A DNA stretch of 64,000 bases from Ascarosepion bandense (taxonomy: Eukaryota; Mollusca; Cephalopoda; Sepiida; Sepiidae). The first letter of the stretch is position 1, and every line of letters begins with the position of its first letter. The notes below the pieces were generated by a model that searched no databases, was not told the DNA's origin, and saw nothing but the letters and a program-made list of their open reading frames with translations. Shown piece by piece: positions 34,390 through 46,604 of the stretch. Position numbers and translations under genes: made by a program. The stretch is taken from NCBI GenBank assembly GCA_037127315.1, contig JBBBDQ010000231.1, positions 752,001-816,000 on the forward strand, written 5' to 3'.

Positions 34390-35760
34390 AAAATTTCAGT
34401 CTACACTAAAATGCAGTAATATTTTTTAATAGTTTCTACTTTTATAGAAACATTATTTTTATAATATCATGAAATATGCAAGTTAATATCATAATTTCAA
34501 AATTCTGTATAGAGACACTTAAATGGTGTAATTATTATAGTATTTCCTACTGTTACAGAAATATTATTTTTTATTGTGCTATCAGATATGCAGGTTTATA
34601 TCATAATTTCAAAATTCTCTGGAGAGACACTTAAAGGCAGTAATATCTTTTTCGGATTTTCTGCTGTTACAGAGAGATTCCCTTCATAATAACACTAAAA
34701 ACTGAAGATTTTATAATGATTTTAAAATTCTCTGTGGATACACTAAAATGCAGTAATTCTTTTAATACTAAATGCTGTTATAAAAATATCATTTTCTATT
34801 ATGCCATCAGACATGTAAATTTATCTCATTATTTTAAAATTCTCTACAGGAACATATAATGTAATAATTTTGAAAATATTTACTGCTGTAATAGAAAGAT
34901 TATTTTTATAATTAAATAAACAAATGTAAGTTCATATCATAATTTCAAAATTCTGTAGGAAGACACTAATTTGCAGTATTTTTTTTAGTATTTCCTTCTG
35001 TTATAGAAATACTAGCAGTATAGCCCGGCGTTGCTCGGGTGTAATGAAAGCTTTAAAACTAATCCATGGTTCTAGAGCTCAGACACGGCCTAAAGAAGAT
35101 TTGTGTGAAGCTTGATGAGAATCGGATAAAAATTGTGGATTTGTATAAAGGACATACAAACAGATAAACAGATACACATACATTTAAACATCTTGCTTTT
35201 TATATATATATTATCGATTTTCTGCACTGTTGTAAGAACTGCAACCTTGAAACTTCTGAATATCGTTTCTTATGCCTTTGTCTATGAGTGTATCAAATTT
35301 GATTAAAATCGAAACACTCTTTCTATAGCCCGATTCTTTCGATTATCGATTTTCGATATTTATCGGGGGTACTTTGACACAACACCTAGCTAAGAACACC
35401 CGCAGACGTTTATAGTACAACTGTGTAAATTTTCAAGAAAATCGGTTCAGCCGTTTTGGAGTCTATAGGTAACGGACACACACACACACACATAGACACA
35501 TACACACACACACTAAGTTCCATTTATAAATAAGTTTAGATTAGATTATTTTTTTATTATGACATCAGACATGTAAGTTCATATCATAATTTCAAAATTC
35601 TCTGTTGATATCGTAAAATGCAGTACTTTTCTAACTATTCCATGGTGTTTTAGAAATATTATTTTTATAATGCTATCCAACATGTAAGTTTATATCTTAA
35701 TTTTAAAATTCTCTAGGAAAACTAGAAAACATGTCTGCCAGAATAAAACTACAGAATAAC
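34390..35760. repeat. ~112 bp minisatellite, about 8 units, interrupted
   Basis: Units recur with CATAATTTCAAAATTCTCT, a GACACTTAAATGCAGTAAT block, TACTGTTATAGAAATATTATTTTTATAAT and ATCAGACATGTAAGTT. Unit landmarks (AATTCTCT or AATTCTGT) lie near 34500, 34615, 34723, 34838, 34948 and, after the insertion, 35598 and 35708. Dispersed repeat F (35012-35540) is inserted in one unit. Confidence 0.85.
35012..35540 (+). mobile_element. Dispersed repeat F, copy 2, inserted in the minisatellite
   Basis: Starts CTAGCAGTATAGCCCGGCG and runs through AAGCTTTAAAACTAATCCATGG, ATTGTGGATTTGTATAAAGGACATACA, an AACAGATAAACAGAT stretch, TTCAAGAAAATCGGTTCAG and a (CA)n patch, ending TTTATAAATAAGTTTAGATT. The middle (35210-35460) has no counterpart in copy 1. 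No clear target duplication. Confidence 0.7.
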
Positions 35761-35970
35761 GAACGATGAAGATTATCATTTGTAACAAATTACCTTGACC
35801 TGACAAAGATATGATTCTCATCAAAGGCAGAAAACACAGGTGATAACCGACAAAGATATGATCGACATCAAAGGTAGAAAACACTGGCAAAAGATAAATG
35901 GCAGAAAACACAAGGTGACAATAACAGCTTGAAAGGCAATGGCCAACAAAGATATGATTAACGTCAATTG
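35760..35970. repeat. Short tandem repeat, ~58 bp, about 3 units
   Basis: GACAAAGATATGAT ... ATCAAAGG AGAAAACAC recurs near 35800, 35858 and 35951 with a partial copy at 35900. Not coding. Confidence 0.7.
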
Positions 35971-35989
35971 AGCGACAGCTCGAAGTGGG

Positions 35990-37070
35990 AGAGATGCGTA
36001 AAAGTTTTTGGTTATATAAATTTTAGGTTTCAGAGAAAACAAGGCAGAACAGAGAGAGAGAAAGAGAGAACAGAAAACTTCCACTGGTTAACGACTCAAC
36101 TGCTAATGCGTGTGCGCCAACTTTTCTCCACACAACCATCACTGGTAAAGAATAAAAATATAAGTTTATATTTCTATATATATACGTGTTCTTGCTCGTC
36201 GTTGTCTGTCAAAACGAGTGTTGTTTTCTAGCAGAAGCGATTTATGATGTTGCTCACTAAAAGCTTTGGGAGACTGAAGGTCATTTTAATTGTGGATGAC
36301 AACTCGAAATACGTGTTGTAATATTTTTGTCTATATTGTATCTTGGATTAGTCACGACCATTATATTTTGTCTTAGACGTCTTTGAGCTGAGTGCTCTGA
36401 TTAATGACATTTTCCAATCATGTTGACAAGAAAAAGAAATTCGAACTTCAAAATGGAGGAACCGTCTAGTCAGGCTATTACGTTGATCACTACAAGAATA
36501 GGTTTTATTTGACTCTTTTTCACGTTCTACATTTCCCAGGTAATGTAGCAACTACTCCTTTCGTTATTGAAGCAAAAAGTAAAATGAAATGATTACTTCA
36601 ACTGTTTTTCGCTGTTCTTAATTTCTGAAAAACGGGGCTCACTTTACGACCCAGCTACAGCGAACATTCAAGAACAAGCCTAAGTGCTTGTCAATATCGT
36701 AATGCTACATTAAATTGAACAATTCATAGATTGATAACAAAACTTTCTATTAGACCATTTATATATCTAGTCTTTTTACTCTAATCAAGGCAATAGAACC
36801 ACTAAAAGACAAGAGCTTACTGCGTGAGAAAGAATAAGAAAAAGAAAAAAAGATTATTATTAAGGAGTGAGAATAATAAAAGATCAGGAATCAAGATAAC
36901 GATTGACATTGCATTTAAATTTTAGAAGTCCAAATTTGCCTGTTAAATATGGAGCCTAAAGAGAGTTCTTCAAAGGAGAAATGCAAGAGAATATACGGTT
37001 GCATCTATCCAATTCAGATCTCAATTGATGAGACCTTGTTACCAAAATTCACAAAGTCTAGGTACCATAG
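35990..37070. other. No recognisable feature
   Basis: AT-rich, with a short (GA)n patch at about 36055-36070. No known element seen. Confidence 0.5.
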
Positions 37071-37073
37071 AAA

Positions 37074-37377
37074 ATAAGTGCCATGCATGATACACGCTTA
37101 GGCGATCATGTCTAGAAAGAGACTAGATTGACTGGACAGAAGATTTTCCGGCAGTAGTTTGCCATTACTTTCTCTAGTAGACTGGTTGTCAACCAAGGCT
37201 AATAAACCAAATTTGTCCTGCTATTTCACACATAGCTGGAGAGAGAAGCAACAGATTCATACCTTTCCCAAAGGTGTTTTCACGCGTATGTAAATGCAAC
37301 GAATTCAACTGGAATTTAAATTCGGCTCTCCGATGTCTATTTTCGAGCCGAGATCCACTGCACCACAACGTACATTC
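37074..37377 (-). mobile_element. SINE-1 copy
   Basis: Plus-strand order TAAGTGCCATGCATGATACACG, CGATCATGTCT, CAGAAGATTTTCCGGCAGTAG, CACATAGCTGGAG and CACTGCACCACAACGTACATT. Complete but diverged. Confidence 0.85.
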
Positions 37378-37793
37378 AGTGGAAGTTCATTAGAACAATT
37401 AGCATGAAAGTATTTATAAAAAAAAAAGCGCAGGGAAACTATAATTCAACGGTGGAACTCTGTCTGAAGCCGAGATGCCAGGTCCGGATCAATAAGTTTG
37501 CTGATTTTTTTTAGATTTCATCGAGGTCCTCTAAATATTATCTATATATATCGAGGACCCCTAAATATTGTTGGCTCATGCAGTCCGCTGCAGCAGAGTT
37601 ATAAGTATATAAGTTATATTTTGGAGAGAAAAATTGTTTAACACGACACATTGAAGCAACAATTGATTCAATATAATCTTTCCATTTCATGTCAGTAGAC
37701 AATGTTATCACGAAAGATCGCAACGAGTCACTCTCCTGAAAATAATCGAATGAACATACCTAAAAATGTTCAAACGTCTCGTTGATGTTAAGT

Positions 37794-38067
37794 CAGTCAG
37801 CTGGGTGCCATACGTAATACACGCTTGGGCGATCATGTCTCTACAGAGACATGACTGACTGGGCAGAAGATTATCCCGCAGTAGGTTGCCATTGATTTCT
37901 GCGGTAGACTGGTTGCCGACCAAGGCTATAGAACCCAATCTGTCCTGCTATTTAACCCATAACTGGAAGGAAGAGACGGATTAATACCTTTCCCAAGGGT
38001 ATTTGCGCGTAAGTGAATACAATGGATTCAGCTGGAATTCGAACTCGGCTCCCCGGTTCGAATTCCA
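37794..38067 (-). mobile_element. SINE-1 copy lacking its tRNA head, with 11 bp target duplication
   Basis: Body and tail are well preserved, but the 5' end (at the 38067 side) stops inside the B-box region, so the A box is missing. It is flanked by TGATGTTAAGT at 37783-37793 and 38068-38078. A 5'-truncated insertion, as expected of LINE-driven retroposition. Confidence 0.9.
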
Positions 38068-38089
38068 TGATGTTAAGTACATATTGGAT

Positions 38090-38880
38090 TTTGATATTCG
38101 TATCATAGCTTCATTCCGGAAAAATACTGCTCATAGAAGTCCTCCCAGGAGTCGTCATTGACGATCACAATCTGAACAATATAAGATGCGCAGATGATAG
38201 AGTGCTAATAGCAGACATGGAAAGAAATATACAAGACTTCCTACAGAAGGTAGCAAGGGGAACTGGGAAGAAAGAACTAAACATAATCTACAAAAAAATG
38301 AATGCATGGTTATCAGCAAAAAGAGGACCATAAAATACCAACTACGGGTCGGAGATACTAAAATCAGGCAGGCAAAAAAAAAAAATACCTGGGAAGCACT
38401 CTGACAGAGGATGGAAAGCGCAAAAATGAGATCCCAAGGCGGATTTGCATTGACAAGGACACATTGCAAAGCTAAGCAGAGTATTAAGAAACAGGAAAAT
38501 TTTGTTGAAAACAAAGAAAGACATACTGGAATTTTATGTAACATCTCTCATTCTCTATGGCAGTGAATGCTGGACAATCATCTCAAAAATGAAGGAAAGA
38601 CTCGAAGCAACAGAAATGTGCTTCTACAGAAAGATGCTGAGAATGCCATGGACCGAATATTTGAGCAACGAGGAGCCTTTCGAGAGGATGCATGCGAAAA
38701 GGAAACTTATACTTGTCATCAGGAACAGAGAGATAATATTTATGGGACACGTAACGTGAAGGGAGGGCTTGGATACTAATACTCACAGGATGGATAGAAG
38801 GAAAGAAAGACACCCCTAGGCCTACTTGATGGGATTGAGCGTCTGGATGTAGGGAGTGGGGTTTTGCCTAGAGGATAAAT
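38090..38880 (+). mobile_element. RTE-like LINE fragment, RT palm to C-terminus
   Basis: DHNLNNIRCADDRVLIADME (the YADD box, here CADD) near 38160-38220, KKELNIIYKKMN near 38265-38300, then FYVTSLILYGSECWTIISKM, RLEATEMCFYRKMLRMPWTEYLSN near 38525-38670 and GHVT near 38745. Premature stops break it. 5'-truncated; it begins close to the SINE-1 target duplication. Confidence 0.8.
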
Positions 38881-39097
38881 ATTTGTCGTTTATCTTTGAT
38901 CTGATAAACATGGAAGATGATCAGACCCTGGCAGACAAAATGTCTTCTTCACGCCGAATGTCGACCATTATCTATCATACATATCACTATATGCTGCACT
39001 TTTTTCCTCATTTTCGACACTTACATCATCCATAGCTCCCTATATTTACTCTTGGGCAGTATACTGAAGAAAATGAAGTATTCTTTTTTAAACTAGT

Positions 39098-39375
39098 AAT
39101 GTGCATTGTGATGCAGTGGATATCGACTCGGAACGACAAATTGGGGAGCCGAGTTCGAATTCCAGTTGAATTCCTTTTATTCACTAACGCACAAATACCC
39201 TTGGGAAAGGTATTAATCCGTCTCTTCCCTTCATTTATGGGTTAAATAATAGGACAGATTGGGTTCCATAGCCTTGGTAGCAATGGGAACCTACTGCGGG
39301 ATAATCTTCTGCTCAATCAGTTATGTCTCTTTCGAGACATGATCACCCAAGCGTGTATCACGTATGGAACTTAAG
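39098..39375 (+). mobile_element. SINE-1 copy
   Basis: AATGTGCATTGTGATGCAGTGG head, GAGTTCGAATTCCAGTTGAA B box, CCCTTGGGAAAGGTATTAAT, shortened AGCAATGGGAACCTACTGCG, and TTCGAGACATGATCACC. A small deletion removes the CAACCAGTCTACCGCAG block. Confidence 0.9.
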
Positions 39376-39379
39376 TTTA

Positions 39380-40790
39380 GTGTCTTGTCCTGCAAAAACC
39401 ACAATAGCGTTCAAATTTAGGGGGCAAACCCAATCCAGTGGAAAGAATTTTTTTTAGATCAGAAAAGAGACGTGTTAAGTTTCTTGAAATGCATAATAAA
39501 GAAAGAAGGCGTGGAAAATTTAACAAGCATTCATTACATATTTAAAGTAAAACGGATAAGGGAAAATGGAATAACCAGCTTGGCAATGCAAGAAATGAAA
39601 GGGTTAGTGAAAATATAAAAATTGCTGCAATCTACAAATGATATAAACCATGATTTGCGGCGTTCTGATGGGAATGAGACATAAGCGAAGAGAGACTAAG
39701 CATGGGTGAAATAGCAGTGTCGACTGTCCTCTCGCCAGGGGTGGCAGACTGTCTAAGAGAAGTAACTCTATGAATTGCAGGCTGAGACGCAGTAGCGAAT
39801 TAGTCAAACGGAGTCTGGGTCGTTATCCATCCTTATACAACAGACCCCCACTTGGCGTGAAATTTCGGATTGTGATAATCGCAGTTCGATTTCATTAAAA
39901 ACGTGTAAAGATCGTTGGCCCCTTACATCGGACAGAAGTAATTGGTCACTAGAATTTGGCAACATTTTCCCGTTAGTTGACATGTCGTCACATTGATATA
40001 AACTCGGTGAGCTTTTACTGATTTAGCTAGTTCCAATGTCAAATATCTGCGCACAAATAGGTTATCAACTTGACCAGAATTCCATTTTTGATTTGTGGCA
40101 AATATATTAATTTCCAGAATGTTTCGCAGAAAGAAAAAAAAAAGAAAAAAACACATTTTTTCTCTAAATAAAGTAGAGAATACATTTGCATTTAGCTGAT
40201 CTGGATTGATTTATTCGTTTTATGTATTACAACGCTTCGACTTAGTATACTCTGGTTTTCGTCAGTATTCTGCTATTGTTGCTGAAGTTTGTTCTGAAAA
40301 GAGTTTAAATGTTTTCTTTAAGGAAAAACACTTTCAGAAACCGACACTTGTGTCAAATGTTAATAAATGCTTCTTCAGAATATGATCAACTGCATTTCAG
40401 AAAAATGTTTTTAAAAAATCAAATAAATTAAAATAAAATTCAAATATCTGAGAAAAGCTTAAGTAGTCAAAATGTATATTTTTAAATAACAAGGAAATTA
40501 GTTCGAACTAACTATGCAGGCACCTGGGGAAGGCCAATTTTTATTGTAGTTGAAATGTAATTGAAAAATTGATGTGGAAATCAGTCCGTTCAAATCCAAA
40601 TAATAAAAAAAAGAATCAAATCGCTTGTCCGATAATTTTCCTACACTAGTTATTATGATATACGAATTGAGTTTTTAGTTCTAATGAATCAATAACATAA
40701 TCCAGTAAAAAGGCAATAATAAGTTAGAAATAAATGTATATTTGACTGATATTGAATAATATAACCTGTGAATTTAAATTTTATTTCACA
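39380..40790. other. No recognisable feature
   Basis: About 1.4 kb of AT-rich sequence with no repeat family I recognise. The region at 39640-39860 is less AT-rich. Nothing supported. Confidence 0.5.
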
Positions 40791-40795
40791 GGCAC

Positions 40796-42905
40796 GTTTC
40801 AAAACCTTATTCTTTTTACATTACAAAACACGAATATTAATTTGTTTCGCTGTGTCATAACAATACAGAGAGTGGAGAACAACTTGCTCGTATTTATCTG
40901 TTATTTATCGGAGTGTTGGATATTTTTCATTGAGACGAAAAAGAGACATGAATTAACAGAGATGTGATTCTACTTCAAAACCTTATTCTTTTTACATTAC
41001 AAAACACGAATATTAATTTGTTTCGCGGTTTCATAACCAATACAGAGAGTGGAGAACAGCTTGCTCGTATTTATCTGTATTTATCGGAGTGTTGGATATT
41101 TTTCATTGAGACGAAAAAGAGACATGAATTAACAGAGATGTGATTCTACTTCAAAACCTTATTCTTTTTACATTACAAAACACGAATATTAATTTGTTTC
41201 GCTGTGTCATAACCAATACAGAGAGTGGAGAACAGCTTGCTCGTATTTATTTGTATTTATCGGAGTGTTGGATATTTTTCATTGAGACAAAAAAGAGACA
41301 TGAATTAACAGAGATGTGATTCTACTTCAAAACCTTATTCTTTTTACATTACAAAACACGAATATTAATTTGTTTCGCTGTGTCATAACCAATACAGAGA
41401 GTGGAGAACAGCTTGCTTGTATTTATCTGTATTTATCGGAGTGTTGGATATTTTTCATTGAGACGAAAAAGAGACATGAATTAACAGAGATGTGATTCTA
41501 CTTCAAAACCTTATTCTTTTTTACATTACAAAACACGAATATTAATTTGTTTCAAAAGGTTTCATAACCAATACAGAGAGTGGAGAACAGCTTGCTCGTA
41601 TTTATTTGTATTTATCGGAGTGTTGGATATTTTTCATTGAGACAAAAAAGAGACATGAATTAACAGAGATGTGATTCTACTTCAAAACCTTATTCTTTTT
41701 ACATTACAAAACACGAATATTAATTTGTTTCGCTGTGTCATAACCAATACAGAGAGTGGAGAACAGCTTGCTTGTATTTATCTGTATTTATCGGAGTGTT
41801 GGATATTTTTCATTGAGACGAAAAAGAGACATGAATTAACAGAGATGTGATTCTACTTCAAAACCTTATTCTTTTTACATTACAAAACACGAATATTAAT
41901 TTGTTTCGCGGTTTCATAACCAATACAGAGGGTGGAGAACAGCTTGCTCGTATTTATTTGTATTTATCGGAGTGTTGGATATTTTTCATTGAGACAAAAA
42001 AGAGACATGAATTAACAGAGATGTGATTCTACTTCAAAACCTTATTCTTTTTTGCTACTTTCGCAAAACACGTAACACAATTTGTTTTCGCTGTCATAAC
42101 CAATACAGAGAGTGGAGAACAGCTTGCTCGTATTTATCTGGCTTGTTTTGAGTGCGACATTTTTCATTGCGAGACGAGAAAGGAATATGAATTAACAGAG
42201 ATGTGATCTACTTCAAAACCTTATTCTTTTTACATTACAAAACACGAATATTAATTTGTTTCGCTGTTTCATAACCAATACAGAGGGTGGAGAACAGCTT
42301 GCTCTATTTATTTAGTCATCGGAGTGTTTGATATTTTTCATTGAGACAAAAAAAGAGACATGAATTAACAGAGATGATTCTACTTCAAAACCTTATTCTT
42401 TATATTACAAAACACGAATATTAATTTGTTTCGCTGTCATAACCAATACAGAGAGTGGAGAACAGCTTGCTCGTATTTATCTGTATTTGTCGGAGTGTTG
42501 GATATTTTTCATTGAGACGAGAAAGGGACATGAATTAACAGAGATGTGATTCTACTTCAAAACCTTATTCTTTTTACATTACAAAACACGAATATTAATT
42601 TGTTTCGCTGTGTCATAACCAATACAGAGAGTGGAGAACAGCTTGCTCGTATTTATCTGTATTTATCGGAGTGTTGGATATTTTTCATTGAGACGAAAAA
42701 GAGACATGAATTAACAGAGATGTGATTCTACTTCAAAACCTTATTCTTTTTACATTACAAAACACGAATATTAATTTGTTTCGCTGTCATAACCTAATCA
42801 CAGAGTGGAGAACAGCTTGCTCGTATTTATCTGTATTTATCGGAGTGTTGGATATTTTTCATTGAGACGAGAAAGAGACATGAAGTAATAGAGATGTGAT
42901 TCTAC
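40796..42905. repeat. Satellite array, ~176 bp unit, about 12 copies, LINE-derived
   Basis: The word GATGTGATTCTAC (or a close variant) falls at 40961, 41137, 41313, 41489, 41668, 41844, 42020, 42200, 42373, 42543, 42719 and 42893. Spacing is 176, 176, 176, 179, 176, 176, 180, 173, 170, 176, 174. Units are nearly identical, apart from more damaged ones at 42045-42380. In plus frame one part of the unit reads YLSECWIFFIETKKRHELTE followed by M, stop, FY. This matches the RTE-like LINE C-terminal segment (GSECWTIISKMKERLEATEM.FY). After the last unit the LINE continues. Confidence 0.95.
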
Positions 42906-43140
42906 AGACGGTTGGTACGAATACCATGGACTAAACGGATCCTTAGCATACCATGTGCTGAACGGATTCTAAGAATACTAAAAGGGTTCTAAGAATACTA
43001 AATACAAAACGAATTCTGAGAATACCACTCTCTACACAGATTCTAAGAATGCCATGTGCTGAATGGATTCTGAGACAGTCATTCGCCAAACGGCTTCTTA
43101 GAATACTATGGACTGAATGGATTCTAATTCGATTGTTGGC
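42893..43140 (+). repeat. 27 bp (nine-codon) tandem repeat from the same LINE
   Basis: Directly after the satellite the sequence reads EM, stop, FYRRLVRIPWTKRI, equivalent to EMWFYRRMLRIPWTEH of RTE-like LINEs. LVRIPWTKRI is then repeated about eight times as diverged nine-codon units (LSIPCAERI, LRILNTKRI, LRIPLSTQI, LRMPCAEWI, LRQSFAKRL, LRILWTEWI), up to about 43130. One unit is 20 bp, which shifts the frame. Confidence 0.8.
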
Positions 43141-43249
43141 TTTGATTATTGTATTTTATTGTTTTATTTTTCTTTTATACGCATATCTTACACCTTTCTC
43201 TAAGACTATTAGTAGTACATGCAAAATCTAAAATCTTAACTATGTATGG

Positions 43250-44080
43250 GTTTAGGCCTTTCTACTTCAATTCTCACAATTTTCCGGAAAGTGCTGTCAG
43301 GTCTCTCAATCTAGGGTTAAAAAAATAATGGCTATAGGTATAAAATCTATGTTTCCATTCTCCAACGAAAATTTCAATGTAAACATTATATTTCTAATTT
43401 TCTTTGGAGGAAATAGTCACCCAGTATATACCTCCGATAGATCGGCATCCGCCTTCCACTGTGATGTTGGGTGAATTGTCATGAAAATGATGCAAAATTG
43501 AACAAAAATATCTTCAAATAGTAAAGGAAAAATGTATTGTTTCGAACTCCTACTGTCTTACTTGCTAGCCAACTTTGATTTTCAAAAAATTAAATGAAAC
43601 GTCAGTCGTTATTTTCTGTCCATTTTATTGCTTTCTTTCCATAAAAAAAATTTCTTTTTCTCATATTCTCCCACACTCAGTATCCTCCTTGCATCTTAGT
43701 GACTTTATTGCCTTGTTTACGACGAGATATTTAAAAAATATTGTCTATTATATATATCTTAATTTTTATTATGATTATTATAGATATTATAATTCTAATG
43801 AATATTGTACATTATACATATTATTATTACTATTAATATTATTTATTATACATATTGTACATTATACATATAATTAATATTGTTATTGTTAAAAATGTCA
43901 TAATTTTAATGATTTTTATACTTTATATATATTAACATTATGATTATTATATATTATACATACTGTACACTATACATATTATACTTATTATGATTGTGAT
44001 GCATATAATTAAAATGAATATTATAAATTATAGGTTTGTCATGATTATTATATATCAATAATCCAAAGAATTCATACATT
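43250..44080. other. No firm feature
   Basis: AT-rich. 43440-43560 (GTGAATTGTCATGAAAATGATG, AAAAATGTATTG) loosely matches 44140-44250 (GTGAATTGTCGTCTAAATGACG, AAAAATGTATTG), perhaps an unknown dispersed element. 43740-44060 is a TATTAT-rich stretch. Confidence 0.4.
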
Positions 44081-44083
44081 ACA

Positions 44084-44136
<53 letters not shown>
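44084..44136. repeat. (ATCT)n microsatellite
   Basis: About 13 units, pure. Confidence 0.95.
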
Positions 44137-44137
<1 letters not shown>

Positions 44138-44279
44138 CAGGGTGCTATGTGTGAATTGTCGTCTAAATGACGCAAAAATTGAAAATAACACTGGCATCTT
44201 ATTTCAAGAGTTTTATCATAATTACAAAAAATGTATTGAAATACTAAAGACTACATTTATTCAATAAAATCGTCATTGG

Positions 44280-44660
44280 CTTCAAACAAGGCCTCCAGAC
44301 AATGTCGACATCTCCTGCAACTCTTCTGGACAGTCTCCTTGTTTAAGTTCCCATGTCACACTTTCTGTCCTCTGTAATAACACTTCCCAGATATCTAAAT
44401 TGTTGCACTTGTTTGATTTCAGTATCTCCGATTTGTCATTTGCATATTCGGTTGTTCTTTTATTAACCATGCACTCAGTCTTTTTGCAATTGATGTTAGT
44501 TCTTTCTTCTCGTTTTCCTTTGCTACCTTCCATAGGTGTTCTTGTAGTTTCCCATCTGAGCCTGCTATCAACACTGTGTCATTTGTATATCTTATGTTGT
44601 TAAGATCGTGGCCACCAATAATTAATCCTAGTAGGGCTTCTGGTGTCATATATTTTTATT
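44280..44660 (-). mobile_element. RTE-like LINE fragment, RT palm
   Basis: The minus frame 44419-44649 reads TPEALLGLIIGGHDLNNIRYTNDTVLIAGSDGK, the YADD box changed to YTND, followed by KENEKKELTSI. A second frame continues KTECMVNK and DKSEILKSNKCNNLDIWE. A short internal piece of the element with both ends missing. Confidence 0.75.
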
Positions 44661-44664
44661 ATAT

Positions 44665-46468
44665 ACAAAAATAAACAATCTACAACTACTTGTGTTAGTT
44701 TGCTGTATTGTTATCTGTATGAACCTTGCTGTTTGATGGGGTTTTGTTTATTTTGTTATTATTTCTAAAAGTTCAAAAATTATCATCAGATTTCTTTTGT
44801 ACATGGGACTAATACTGAAATTTGTTTCCCTGAGCTCTTCATTATGGTGATGAATATGACCAACTGCAAATAGTCAAACACTTGATTGAACATGATACTA
44901 TTATGATTAACCATTATGATAATGAATATATGTGTTTGATAGATTCAATACACAAATTATAAATGTTTAATGTTGAAAATTTGATAATATACAAGCATTC
45001 ATAGCTAAAAGAAAAGCATTATTTCCTTTTTTACTCATTTGTGAAAATACACGTGTAGGGGCTTCGGTAATGCTTGATTAATTGGCCTTGTGCCAAACAC
45101 GTCCAAAGTTTCTACAATTTAAATATCAGAATGTTGAAGTTTGAATGTTGAAAGGATAAAATACTTTGTGTGTACATTAAAGCAAAGATTTATTTACAGA
45201 ATGACACATGTGTAAGAAGAAAAATGTAAGTGAAATTTGTTAACTGCGAGAAAAAATGTTCATTGAGAGAATGCATGCAATTTTGGAGTTAAAACTGTTC
45301 GTAGTAGTAACATAAGTATTTGAAATGTCCGCAAAAGTTTAGAGTTCACGGCTGTGTAGTAGCGGAATGTAAGTCTTTGTTCCTTCCTCTTTTTAGTAAG
45401 TCTCGACAGGTTGAGAGAAAGAGAAGGCAAAATAAATAAAGGAGTGGTACTTAACACGTGTCAATTTGGTTGTTGTGTTTTCTTCTTTAGCGGCGTCGTG
45501 TGAAAATGACGAAGAGGACGTTGAAAGTAAGGACGAATGAAACTGACATACCCTGCTTCCGAGTTGGCATGGAGTGAAAAAGAAAAGGAAATTGGCAGTG
45601 ATGGCGAATCATCTTGAAGTTTCTACTTTACATGGTGAGGTGCTGTCAGCTACTGCTTCCCTCTGACGGAATCTTTGTGACCAGTCAGAGGACATTAAGT
45701 ATTGAATTCTGGTCACGTGGGGAGGCTCCCGGAACGATTTTTTCTTAAGCTGTGAAAAAACGTTTCGCTGACGTATATTGAATTTCTCGATTTGTTAACC
45801 AATCAGGATCCGGAGTATCGCTTCACACACTGACTTGTAATAAGTAAAGCTTTTAGCCGTTTGGATCCAATTTTGCGGATGTGCGATTTTATTTTGGGTT
45901 TTTCCCAAATGTTGTAGTCGTTTGAATTTGATTTTGCAGGTGTGCAATTTATTTTGTGTTTTTTTCATTTTAGCTGGTTGATGGATTATATAGAATCTGT
46001 ATCCAATACAAGTATCAAATTTCAAAAAATATATTTTGCGTCATTTTTTAATGTTTGTTTTCTTACTGCGATTTTAATGATAGTTAAATCTTCATTACAT
46101 ACCATTTTATTCAATGCAATATTTTATTGTTATCTAGTGTGTGTGGGTGTGGATGTGTGGGTGTGAGGTCCCTTTAGACCCCTCATTGGAACATTGTCCT
46201 AACTTTCTCCCTCCGAGATGCGTGAAACACTAGTAGTTTATATAAATTTCTATATCACAAATATTCCTCATCTTGCTAAGTGAAACTGTGAGGTCGCGTA
46301 CATCTCCATTTCTGGTCAAACTCTGATTTGCCCGGTTTCTCTGACGCTTGATGCTGGTTGGTTGGTTGGTGGATTGATGTTGTTTAGCGATATATAAACC
46401 CAGGTTATTTGATATCGAAAAACTGTAAACAATTTTCTTTTAATTTTTTGAGATAATTATCGTTTTAG
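44665..46468. other. No recognisable feature; one ~66 bp duplication
   Basis: AT-rich. A tandem pair near 45870-45965 shares ATCCAATTTTGCGGATGTGCGATTTTATTTTG and GAATTTGATTTTGCAGGTGTGCAATTTATTTTG. 45480-45620 is purine-rich. No gene recognised. Confidence 0.4.
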
Positions 46469-46503
46469 TGATACACGCCTTACTAATTAACCCATAGCTG
46501 GGG
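46469..46503 (-). mobile_element. Tiny SINE-1 relic
   Basis: GTGATACACGCCTTACTAATTAACCCATAGCTGGGG joins the SINE-1 3' tail word to the ATTTAACCCATAGCTGG body word, with everything between deleted. Weak on its own. Confidence 0.35.
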
Positions 46504-46604
46504 GAGAAAATTAGGCTTGATAGGAATTGCCTGGAATAATTGTTTCTACATTTTACAACAATATGCATCTTCGGATTTCACTGTTACATTTTTCATGTTC
46601 TATC

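Noticed and set aside
40796..42905. CRISPR-like array
   Set aside because: Units are contiguous repeats of 176 bp without unique spacers, and the setting is eukaryotic.
45480..45620. Purine-rich stretch as an acidic N-terminus of a transposase
   Set aside because: Frame closes quickly and no catalytic motif follows.
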